From contig MNCI01013814.1 of assembly GCA_015680685.1 (NCBI GenBank), forward strand, positions 1,579-62,028: 60,450 nt of DNA, written 5' to 3'. The position numbers and the translations under genes are program-made. Below, piece after piece: positions 1-9,408 of the stretch. The DNA comes from Gnetum montanum. Its lineage: Eukaryota > Streptophyta > Gnetopsida > Gnetales > Gnetaceae. The notes beneath the pieces were generated by a model. That model searched no databases. It saw only the letters and a list, made by a program, of their open reading frames with translations, and was not told where the DNA came from. Positions within the stretch are counted from its first letter, which is position 1. Every line of letters starts with the position of its first letter.

Positions 1-525
1 CTCTGGTTCGATCCCACGCGACGATTCCACACATACTCCATCGTCTGGACTCGCTGGAACATCGTATTCATGGTCGACGATACCCCGATCAGAGTTGACA
101 CCAAAACCGCGGGCGTGGCGTTTCCGGAGACGCAGGCGATGCGAGTGCACGGGAGTCTCTGGAATGCCGACGATTGGGCCACCCGCGGCGGCAGAGACAA
201 GACGGACTGGTCCAAGGCTCCGTTCTCCGCTGCGTATCGTCGGTTTCGTTATCAGAGGTGTTCGCCTGCAAACTCTGCTCGCTGTACCGTGTCCTCCTCC
301 GACAAATGGTGGAATCAACTTCAGATTCAAGAGCAGCAGCAGCAGCCTTCTTCCGCTTCTTCTTCTTCTTCATCGTCGTCTACGTTGGCGGGTAACGAGG
401 CAGTGAATACGGCGATGCAGAAGCTGCGATGGGTGCAGAACAAGTACCTAATATACTCGTACTGTAACGATCCAGCTCGATTCAACGGCTCCATTCCACT
501 GGACTGCCGCGCCAACGCTTCCTAA
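1..525 (+). CDS. XTH: XTH copy 1, C-terminal part (5' end outside window)
   Basis: Xyloglucan endotransglucosylase/hydrolase cuts and rejoins xyloglucan in the cell wall (GH16 family, secreted). The reading frame is open from base 1 (LWFDPTRRFHTYSIVW) to TAA at 523-525. It has the family blocks VDDTPIR, GSLWNADDWATRGG and KTDWSKAPF, then the XET C-terminal domain with WWNQ, the WVQNKYLIYSYC block and a final PLDC cysteine. The catalytic HDEIDxEFLGN block would lie upstream of the window. A Gln/Ser-rich stretch (about 331-385: CAG and TCT/TCA runs) is inserted before the final domain block; most XTHs lack it. There are no stops or frameshifts in the visible part. It is a very close paralog of the gene at 59140-59793 and differs in the low-complexity run. 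Base composition is GC- and CpG-richer than the surrounding repeats, as expected for a maintained coding exon. Confidence 0.93.
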   Translation, partial: LWFDPTRRFHTYSIVWTRWNIVFMVDDTPIRVDTKTAGVAFPETQAMRVHGSLWNADDWATRGGRDKTDWSKAPFSAAYRRFRYQRCSPANSARCTVSSSDKWWNQLQIQEQQQQPSSASSSSSSSSTLAGNEAVNTAMQKLRWVQNKYLIYSYCNDPARFNGSIPLDCRANAS

Positions 526-780
526 CATAGATGACAGACACTTTTGTGTTACCCTTTCTCTGCTGAGATCCCTTTTTCATGTTATCATATTCTTTCATTG
601 ATTTCTTTCTTCATTTTTTGGTTGGTTGTTGGATTTCTGGCCGGCCGCAGTTGAAAATTGCAAATAACATTTGTGTTAAAGAAATGCAAACAAGGAAAAC
701 ATTGCTTACTCAGGGAAAAAATTATACTCCGCTTTAAAAATGTCTCCCAAAAAGCTCTCGCCATCACCGATGTCCGATGC
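526..780 (+). other. XTH copy 1 3' UTR and near downstream DNA
   Basis: This aligns by eye with the DNA after XTH copies 2 (20552-20800) and 3 (59794-60050). Shared blocks are the ATAGATGA...AGACACTT start, the GAGATCCCTTTT(T/C)CATGTTA block and the TATACTCCGCTT block. Similarity is lost at about 770-780, where copy 1 leaves the other two. This marks the end of the duplicated unit or a later rearrangement. Confidence 0.7.
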
Positions 781-1116
781 CTACGTTAAGATCCAGTTCC
801 AGGACCATAGCCCACAGCCCCGGTAAGCCAAGGACCACACGTTGAATACTCTTTAAAGCATCAGTTCCGTCCGACTTGCGCTGCCTGTACATTTTGATGA
901 AATAATTGAAGTCAAAACAAAGCCATTAAAGAAAATCAGTGGGGATGTGGAGATGTTTGTAGATGTTTGTTCACTGCTGAACCTGTCATTGGAGTGTTGA
1001 GGCAAACCTCACCCATGCTAGGCATAGGGCCTTGTTTAAGTACAATTTTTTAAAAAAATAAAAATAAAAATAAAAAATAAAAAATAATAATAATATGTGG
1101 CCAAGGCAGCTAGCGG
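781..1116. other. Intergenic, no gene recognised
   Basis: No coding frame with family features was found. There is a small direct repeat (GATGTTTGT twice, near 951-970) and an A-rich low-complexity run at about 1048-1094. Confidence 0.5.
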
Positions 1117-1165
1117 TTTAGAGTTAGGGTTTTCCCGGTAGGGGCCGCTATAAAGAGGGGATCCC
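1117..1165 (+). promoter_or_regulatory. Promoter-like block with telo-box and TATA motif
   Basis: The block holds TTAGGGTTTT (a telo-box, AAACCCTAA on the other strand) at about 1124-1134 and GCTATAAAG, a TATA-like motif, at about 1147-1155. Telo-boxes are common near transcription starts of plant housekeeping genes. It sits about 580 bases upstream of the profilin exon and may be the remnant of that gene's promoter. The link is inferred from position only. Confidence 0.4.
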
Positions 1166-1926
1166 AATGGAGGATTGCTGGTCAGGAGCCCAGCTATCTT
1201 TCATCCTTCATCCCGATTTTGATATCCTTGTTTTTCTTAGATTCGTTGAGTTCGAAACAGTTGATTTGGTTTTTATCTCTGTTTTGTTTTGCTGTCCGTG
1301 TTTCGAATCCTGTAATCGATTTCGGAATATGTTTGTCGTTCTTTTTGAATCAGGACTTTGGGTAGGATTTTCTTTTCCAATCATCTTGTTCGGATCTTTT
1401 GCATGAGTAACTAGGATCTTGACAGTTTACTTTAATTTCTGGGGTTTTCCTCTACTGTCTTTGAATTCCCTTTTATCTGAATCTATGCTTTGATTTTGAA
1501 CAATTTATGCATTTCATGGATCCTTGCAATTTAGTTTTGGTTTTATGAGTATAATTTGATTGCGACACTCTATCTACTTGTGTTTTTTTTTTTTTTAATA
1601 TGAGGTTATCTTGAATTTGGGTTTTGTACATAACTTTATTTATACGTGAATGGTGTCTCGGTGCTTTATCGTATCTTCCTTTATTCCTACAACATACATA
1701 ATTTCTGTATACTTTGTTTGACTGAATATAAAAGATTAAGCCAGAGGAGGTTGCTGCCATACCCAAAGATTTTGAAGAGCCTAGCATCCTTGCTCAAGGC
1801 AGACTGCATATTGCTGGATCAAAGTACATGGTGATTCAAGGAGAGGCCGGTGCTGTAATAAGAGGCAAAAAGGGCAACAGGAGACACATTTTCTTTTCTG
1901 CCCACACAGCAGAGACCAATGCCTAA
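1166..1926 (+). pseudogene. Profilin gene fragment (exon 2 recognisable)
   Basis: Profilin binds actin monomers and polyproline in the cytosol. An open frame at 1735-1926 begins [18 protein letters not shown] and contains [20 protein letters not shown], which is the middle exon of plant profilins (usual form KPEE..AI.KDF.EPG.LAPTGL...[17 protein letters not shown]). Profilin similarity ends at about 1875, right after GKKG, where plant profilins carry an intron. The frame then runs 16 unrelated codons to TAA. The 1240-1734 stretch is T-rich and ends ATAAAAG, which fits an intron. A possible exon 1 scrap may lie near 1166-1208 but is too weak to claim. Exon 3, with the basic and GxYDEP-type C-terminus, was not found. 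The LAPTGL loop is altered (LAQGRL). I call it a truncated pseudogene; an expressed chimera is possible but unlikely. Confidence 0.75.
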
Positions 1927-1968
1927 GAGCGGTTTCTTTTTTGCCCAGGTAGCAAAGACCAACACCCA
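1891..1968 (+). repeat. Imperfect tandem duplication of about 37 bp
   Basis: The stretch from TTCTTTTCTGCCCAC to GAGACCAATGCC (about 1891-1924) is repeated as TTTCTTTTTTGCCCAG to AAAGACCAACACC (about 1930-1967). It lies exactly where the profilin frame leaves the profilin family. Confidence 0.6.
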
Positions 1969-2432
1969 ACAGCAGCGGTGGTGGTGCTGTTGCTAACACC
2001 GAGCAATGGCTGAATCTTTCTTCTGTTTATAGCATCAAATAAATTTTAATTTTAATTTGAATTTGTATTTTTTGTCATTTATTTCACTCAAAAACTACAC
2101 AAATATTTAATTTTGATTTTCAATTATTTTACTATGTTTTTCAAGATATAATAGACCTTTCCTAAAATCAAATTTAAGTTTTTTAGTATTTAATATTATT
2201 GTTATTATTATTGTCACATGGCCCTTTCCACTTGAGACTATTCTCGTACCCATATGGAAGTCTCCTAAAACGAGTTTTCACAGATGTTGACGACGTGTTC
2301 AAAATTTACGCATCAATAGAGAGTTAGGTTACCACCTACGTTAAAAGGTGTGCATCAACCATACTCAATATCTGTATCCACTTGATGTTGCAGGACCTTA
2401 ATATCTTTATTCGAGATAGTTTGGCAATATGT
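1969..2432. other. Intergenic, no gene recognised
   Basis: AT-rich to about 2210, then a more mixed stretch that I could not assign. It is not similar to the U3 of element A's 3' LTR, so the upstream part of A's 5' LTR appears to have been replaced or deleted here. Confidence 0.4.
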
Positions 2433-3082
2433 TCCAGAGATAGAATTATTTCTGAGTGCCTATAGTAGGAATTATAAAGTGAATGGATCTTTATTCGAGC
2501 ATTGTGTACCTAAGCACACCTTGTGTACGACAATAAAGATGAACTTTGTGATAAACCTTGCAGCATTTAGAATAGCTTAATTAATGTTATTTGCAGTAAT
2601 TAATTCTTTCCTTGGTTAATTAATGTTCTCTCTCTTACCTTGTTAATTTCTCCTAAGTAAGCACACTCAGTACGACCACTTCAAGCATGTGTGGAACACT
2701 TGGTAACCCAGTAACAATTAGTGTTTGGTAATCTTAGTAGTGTGACATTGGTTTAGGATGTGTACAGTAAGTGGGAACGGATGCTGGTGTTAGGACTAGT
2801 TAGAGAGTAGCCAATTAGTTAAGTTAAGATAGTTACTTACTTAGTTCACTTCTTCCTTTGTAGCACCAAGACATAAAAATATAAAAGCCATAAAAATCAT
2901 ATACCTCAAGTTTACTTAACCATACAATCATGTCATACAAGTAAGCTTGAGAAGACAATGAGTAACTAACTCGTCCTTGTTCCACAAAAGCGCATAAGCA
3001 CTTGGTCCTTGGAATTCGACTAAATCATGCATGTACACTCATATTCATATGGTTGAGCGTAGGGATACCTCACCACTCATCA
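2433..3082 (+). repeat. Element A 5' LTR, R-U5 part only
   Basis: It aligns with the 3' LTR from CCAGAGATAG onward (11512 on) and ends in ACTCATCA directly before the primer-binding site. The AATAAA poly(A)-type signal lies at about 2531. The U3 with TATA box present in the 3' LTR is missing. Confidence 0.85.
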
Positions 3083-3083
3083 T

Positions 3084-3101
3084 TGGCACTGTTGCCAGGG
3101 A
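3084..3101 (+). other. Element A primer-binding site (tRNA-Asp type)
   Basis: TGGCACTGTTGCCAGGGA lies one base after the LTR end. From memory, plant tRNA-Asp gives TGGCGCCGTTGCCGGGGA as its complement; the three differences are all transitions. Elements E, F, G, C and B' have the same arrangement. Confidence 0.85.
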
Positions 3102-3289
3102 CCTTGTTGTTTGTGCACTAATTAGAACTTAGGAAATCATTCTCATCGTTGGAACGAACCCTTATGCTTGGTTATTTTACAATTATTAAAAAAAAAAAGA
3201 ATATTGCACACTGAATAGACAATCATATCTCCTTCTTCTTACAAAAGTGCTTCACTACCTCGGTCTGATACAGGAAACAATCAGAGGCA

Positions 3290-5175
3290 TAGTACACATG
3301 ATGATGATCTACCAGTACCCCAACAATTCCATGTGGTATATGTTCATCCCAATGAATATGTACCAAACTTTACATTTATCCTCCATCAAGATGAACAACT
3401 ACGTTAGTGAGATCTAGAAGGTAACATTGTGTTACCTCCAATCGTTTAGTCCCAAGCATGCTTCTTCATGCTCTCACATGAATTGGCATGCAACACTTAC
3501 AGGAAGAATACGTTGTGCATGAACATGACTCAAGAGAGTATCGACCCACAAAGGCACAACGTTAAAGGGACCTACAACAAGAGAGACATCACAAGTTTAT
3601 GAAGGATAAGTGGTCCTAGGATGTCCCACACATCTTAAGTGAAAATGAGGGTGGCGAACCTGCCTCGGGAGGGTTCCCACGAAACAATGTTCCTCCCGTT
3701 GACTTTGGCCAAGGGTTGTGTATCAGAACCTTCACTCAACCATCCATAATCTAGAATCTGATACCAATGGACACAAAGGGTCTGAAAAAGGAACACAAAT
3801 GCAATTAAGGATGGATATTCTGATCATAATCGTTTGTGAGGCCACGACCACTGAAGAGAAGGTAGCAAGCATCGTCATGGTGATAGTCCTCCTTCTTCTT
3901 CACCTTCATCATCTCCTTCACCCTCTCCTTCAAGATCTGGATGCAGTCATAAGGAAAAAGACCATGAGGATAATAGTAAGTGGAACAGAGATCACAAACA
4001 AAATAGTCAGGAAAGGGGATGAGGACATTCTAGAGAATCACATCACAGAAGAAGGGAAAGTAGGGAACAACATAGGCATCATAGATTCCACAAACGGGAC
4101 GATCACAATGAACCCCTACTCACTACTTGAAGTATGTTAGACATAACTGAGGCTATTAGAGTTCCAACAAGGCACCAAAAAGATAGTAGGATCAAGAGAT
4201 TAGACATGAACAATATCCCACGATTTGAAGGGGGATACAATATTGATCCTCAAAATCATCTACAAGCATTTTATGATGCATGTTCCTTACAAAACATAGA
4301 AAATGAATGGCAAAAACTAAAGCTGTTCCCATGGACACTAGTCAAAGAAGCGAAGAGCTAGTACTGGTCCTTAGAACCAGAATCCATTCGTAGGTGGAGT
4401 ACCATGTTAGAATTATTCAACGATAAGTACTAAACGTACTCCCAAGTGTCCAACCTACGAAAACAAATCCAAGGGTGGAAACAAGGAGGACATGAATCCT
4501 TGGATGCTGCCATGGGCTGATATTATGCACTATTACATCATTGTCCTGGCCATGGTTATTCGTAGAGGGATTAACTACGCCATCTTGTGGATGGGGTTAG
4601 GTAGGAAACTCAAAGAACCCTTGGGACTTATGCCCAAGGAAGACTATCCAAGCTTAGGGCCCATCAAGTACAGAGATTATTGGAGCAAGTTGCTAAAGAG
4701 GAAGGTGAGTTAAGGAAAAGAGAGAGTGCAGAGGAATATAATAGAGATCGTTTCCTCCAAAAGAATGGAGTTAGATTTTGTGAGGATGAAGAAGAGTCAC
4801 CACTTGAAGAGATGGTGAATAGAAAAACTTTACCCATTCAAAAACTTGCATCAGAAGTATGGACAAAGGTAGACCAAATAAGGGACTCCCTAGATAATAG
4901 ATTTCAAACTGTTCTCAAAATAGTAGAGGAGTCTAGAGAGTAAGGTAGTGAACGAGAAAAGAGAAAAAAAAGAGAAGTAGAATATGCATGCAACAAGGGT
5001 AAGGGAAAAGTTGCCATCATTGAAGAGGTTGTGGATTCGGATATAGACAATGATGGTGGATATGAGATATGCCAATATGACCATCCTAAGGGATGTCGCC
5101 TTGTAATCTCACATCTACAGGAGTCTATAGTGTATGCACTCAACCCACGATTGAACAGAAGGCAAACACCTTGAA
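3290..5175 (+). pseudogene. Element A gag (broken)
   Basis: Gag forms the particle and binds the element RNA. The N-terminus has VVYVHPNEYVPNFTFILHQ (about 3332-3390), shared with E, F and G. A Ser/Pro-rich then Arg/His/Asp-rich stretch (about 3880-4110) follows. The capsid-like retrotransposon gag domain begins near 4160 (DSRIKRLDMNNIPRFEGGYN, then WQKLKLFPWTL and STMLELFNDKY). An atypical zinc-binding motif, YEICQYDHPKGC, lies near 5056-5099 with its first Cys changed to Tyr. Several in-frame stops, mostly TAG, and frame changes break it. Confidence 0.8.
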
Positions 5176-6779
5176 AGTTGCCTTATCCTCAAGGCAACCC
5201 AAGACAGTTCCACCAACCCTTGACGTATTATCCAAGTGAAACTCCACCACAATTAGTTGAGCAGTATCAATAGTGGCAATACCCACACCACCATGGCAAT
5301 AGTATCCTTACCGTCAACTTGACCCATATGGATATTATGTGCAACAGCCAATCTCTCCATGTGACTTTACTTATCACGTCACTCCTTAACCTCACTACTA
5401 AGCCCATGAGTATTATAAGAATCCTTCTCCTAGGGGTGATGTTCCACAAAGATACCATCCTTCTCATTTGGTTGCTTCTCTTCCATCCATAGCTCCATTA
5501 CCATATACTCCAGATGTGCAGGGTGAGCTCCCTGCCTAGCTACAACAACGTAATGCTACAAGGGCTGTTAACTCTCAATCTACTATTGGTTCTAACAACC
5601 ACATGAAGAAAAGACCTTTCTTTAGAACCAACAATCCGACTAAGTCCTTGCAACCACAAGCGACTAATCCCTTAAATGCCTCCTTACCAATCAATACTTT
5701 GGAACTCCCTTCAAACCAAACATCGTGCCAAACACATACAGTCATGTTAACTCATGCTGTCACCAATTGGATAAAAATTGGGCATCTTCCTAGGAAATTC
5801 TCTGATCTTGAAAGTTCTCTTATATATCTACTGATCATTGGGAATGAGTTGTGTAAAGCTCTTTTGGATTCATGTTCTGGTGTCAACTTGATCTCTCAAG
5901 AAATGTACAAAGGCTGGAACATACCTCCACTACAAAAGAGTAACATTTGTTTAGAGCTAACCAACCAATCCATCACTATCCCATTAGGACTAGTGGAGGA
6001 CATTGTTATCACTATTTATGGATGGTCATATCTAGCTAATTTCCTAGTGATTCAAGTGAAGAATGGTAAGGGGGACTTCCCAATCATAATGGGAAGAGCA
6101 TGGCTAAGTAAAATTGATGTGTGCCTAGGAATCTGCAATCTTTCCCTAGAAATATCAAAGGAAAATACATTTGAAAAGATCAAGAAGAAGAAAGTTCCAT
6201 GCATCATATATAGTGACATAGGGTGTAATTGCGTGTAGAAGTCATGGTTCGTACAACATTTAACATTGCTTGCATGCAATCAGTCTACACAAGTGACTAA
6301 TATACAAAGATGCCTGTACGCAGCAGCCACAAAACAAGAAGGCATCCAGTGGCTGACAACTGATCAAGAGAGCAATTCAACTATATGCATGGAACCAACT
6401 GAGGGTTTGACTTGCACTTACATCGATAGCATAGACACATTAGAGTAAGTCGATCACCAACTTCCAAGTGTTAACATTGAAAATATTAACTGGGGGAAGT
6501 TGGAAATCTCTGATAAGTTTAAACAGGAGCCCCTTAAGTTAAAACCATTGCCCACTTGTATGGAATACACGTTTCTCACGAATGAAAAATTGGTAATTAT
6601 TAATGCTAAGCTTGCTCCTGAATAAAAAGAGAGACTACTGAAGGTAATAAATAAATGGTTGAAGACATTTTCTTGGTCATATCCTAAATTAACAGGAATA
6701 GATCATAGGATATGCCAACATAGAATTTACACCAACCCCTCCATGAAGCCTCGAAGACAACCGCAAAGGCAACTTAACT
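5176..6779 (+). pseudogene. Element A gag linker, protease and PR-RT linker
   Basis: The Pro/Gln/Tyr-rich gag tail runs to about 5600. An open stretch at 5603-6238 holds the retropepsin: KALLDSCSGVNLIS at the active site (about 5855-5895), then WSYLANFLVIQV and the late block FPIIMGRAWLS. The usual Asp-Ser/Thr-Gly triad reads Asp-Ser-Cys here. A conserved linker follows (MEPTEGLTCTYIDSIDTLE and INWGKLEI...FKQEPLKLKPLP) and leads into RT. Stops interrupt the frame after 6238. Confidence 0.78.
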
Positions 6780-8170
6780 CAAAGCTTAAGCAAGTGGTTA
6801 AGGAATAAATTAAACAGCTTTTAAAAGCTGGGCTCATATACCCCATTGTTGAGAGTGAATGGGTTAGTCCCTTAGTTATTGTGCCAAAAAAGGAAGGTAA
6901 ATGGAGGGTATGCATAGATTTTAGGCTACTAAATATGTCAATATTCAAAGACCACTTTCCATTGCCATTCGTCGACCAAGTCTTAGACACTATTGCATGG
7001 CATTGCTACTATATTTTATTGGATGGGTACAGTGGGTACAACCAAATACAAATAGCTCTAGAAGACCAAGCCAAGACTACGTTCACCAATCCTTGGGGAA
7101 CATTTGCATACAAATAGATGTCGTTTGGCTTGTGCAATGCCCCTACAACATTTCAATGATTAGTTCTAAGCATATTCCAGCAGTAGATAGGAAATAGTGT
7201 GGAGGTCTTCATGGATGACTTCTTCACCTATGAAGTGAAATTTGATCAAGCCTTGGACCAGTTAGAGCAAGTCCTAAAATGATGTGTAGAAACCAACTTA
7301 AGGTTCAACTGGCAAAAAAGCCATTTAATGGTCCAAGAAGGCATTGTACTAGGGCATAAGATCTCACAAACAGGGATAGAGGTAGACCCTAGAAAGATCA
7401 AAGTTATCTAAGGACTTACTTGGCAACCTGAAACTGTAAAATATATTCAGTCATTCCTTAGACACACTTGCTATTACAGATGCTTTATTGACAACTTTTC
7501 AAAGGTTGCAAAACCATTGGTGGAACTAACGAAAAAGGATGTACCTTTCAAATGGACCAAGGAATGCGAACTAGCTTTCCAAACTTTAAAATAGAAGCTC
7601 ATAGAAACACCCATTCTACAAGCTCCTAACTGGTCCATACCATTCCATATAATGACTGACGCATCTAACTATGCTCTAGGAGTTGTACTTACATAGTTAG
7701 ATGACCAGAAATGACCCTATTACATCCACTGTGCAAGTAGGAGCATTGTTCGTGCACAACTCAACTACACTACAACAGACAAGGAATTAATGGCTATAGT
7801 GTTTACACTAGATAAGTTTAGACACTATGTATTGGGCTATAAGGTATTTGTACACATAGACCATAGTGTAATTTAATTCCTACTGAATAAACCAATAGTG
7901 AGCGCTCACATCATATGATGGGTCGTAATCTTGCAAGAGTTCGATCTTACAATGATTGATCGTAAAGGAATCGAGAATGTTGTTGTTGAACATTTATCTT
8001 GGTTGCGATGGGACAACAAAGAGGATGAACATCCACTTTCTGATTGCTTTCTTGATGAACTCCTCTTTGCAAGTGTAATAACTAATCAATTGACCACAAA
8101 GACAAATTGGTATAGTAGTATTCTCACCTATCTCCTTACACAACAAACACCACAAGGGTTAGACATTAAA
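6780..8170 (+). pseudogene. Element A reverse transcriptase and RNase H (broken)
   Basis: RT blocks are visible in order: GLIYPIVESEWVSPLVIVPK, WRVCIDFRLLN, FPLPFVDQVLD, LLDGYSGYNQI, then MSFGLCNAP and VFMDDF with both catalytic aspartates kept (7214-7219). RNase H follows with MTDASNYALGVVL (about 7660), YYIHCASRS and KELMAIVFTLDKFRHYVLGY, and then EFDLTMIDRKGIENVVVEHLS. At least ten in-frame stops are present, many at positions where relatives read Gln, Arg or Trp. Confidence 0.85.
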
Positions 8171-9408
8171 TAGAAACAACAGTTTCTTCATTGAGCCAAG
8201 TATTTTATGGAAATCAATGGGCAACTTTATAAAGTATGTTCTAATGGCTTGGTCTGCGGGTGCGTTCCCGATATAGATCAACTGCGAGTTCTCCAAGATG
8301 CTCATGAGGGTCCTTATGGGGGTCATTATGTCGAGAGACAAACAACCATTAAAATCCTACTTGTAGGATATTATTAGCCTACATTATTTCAAGATGCTCA
8401 TCAATTTGTCCAATCTTGTGAGTGTTGTCAACATGATAGGGGAATGACAACTAGAATGGAGGGTCCACAACAATGGATTCAACCTTTAGAACCCTTCACT
8501 ATTTGGGCAATTGATTTTATGGGCCCCATTATACCAATGTCCAATGGAAAAGCTTACATCGTTGTTGTCGTTGACTACTTTACAAAATGGGTAGAAGCAG
8601 TTGCTATTACTGATTGTATATTATCTATTGCTACACGATTTGTTTAACAAAAAATTGTAAACAAGTTTGGTGTGCCTTGTGCAGTTATTTCGGATAATGG
8701 TACACACTTCAGAGGTGCAACTTTTTAAAAACTAATGCAATGCTTAGGCGTCGAGCATAAATTGACTACACCATATCACACCCAAGCAAACAGTCAAGCC
8801 GAAGTAACCAATAGGGAGATTACAAAAATATTGATAAGAACTATTAGTAAGTATAGGTGAGATTGGAGCATCAAACTAAACGATGCTCTTTGGGCATACC
8901 GCTCCACATGGAAACTCCCTATAGGCTACTCTCCCTATGAGTTAGTATACAAAAAACTTCCAACGCTTCTCATTCAAGAAGAACTCCATACACTATCTAT
9001 GGCGTGTGATCTCAACCTTGACCTAGATCTAGCACAAAATGAATGATTAATGACCCTTAACTTGCTAGACGAGAATCGATTAGCTACCCTATCATCTAAC
9101 AAATTGCACAAGGCCTTCAATAAGTAATGTCATGACCTAAGGATTAGAAAACTTAAATATCAACCAGGAGATAAGGTTCTCTACTAGAATCCCACACATG
9201 TGCCACAATGAACCAAATTTTAAATGTTGTGGGAAGGACCTTATGTCATTCATGCAACTTTTTCTTCAGGGGTCATGATGATTTACAAACTTGAGAGCCC
9301 GAACAAGAAACTATTGGTCAACATCCAACAAACCAAACCTTTCCATGAGCCTAGGATAGCCAATACGAATACTACCTCTATTGGTGGACAACCTTGCTTC
9401 CTATTTTA
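8171..9408 (+). pseudogene. Element A integrase (broken)
   Basis: The HHCC-type region is visible (DAHEGPYGGHY ... SCECCQHD, about 8296-8440). The core has AIDFMGP (first Asp), SDNGTHF (second Asp, about 8690) and QAEVTNREI (Glu, about 8800), followed by [11 protein letters not shown] and the C-terminal LWEGPYVIHATF block (about 9226). No chromodomain was seen. Stops occur in the core and the C-terminal part. Integrase inserts the element cDNA into the host chromosome. Confidence 0.83.

Noticed and set aside
1167-1406. 79-codon open frame after the telo-box
   Set aside because: Hydrophobic Phe-rich reading of T-rich, intron-like DNA, without family features.
3718-4140. 140-codon open frame in element A (and its mirror at 42298-42735 in E)
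   Set aside because: Leu/His-rich shadow of the gag low-complexity region. The neighbouring frame carries the conserved Ser/Pro-basic tract and the capsid start.
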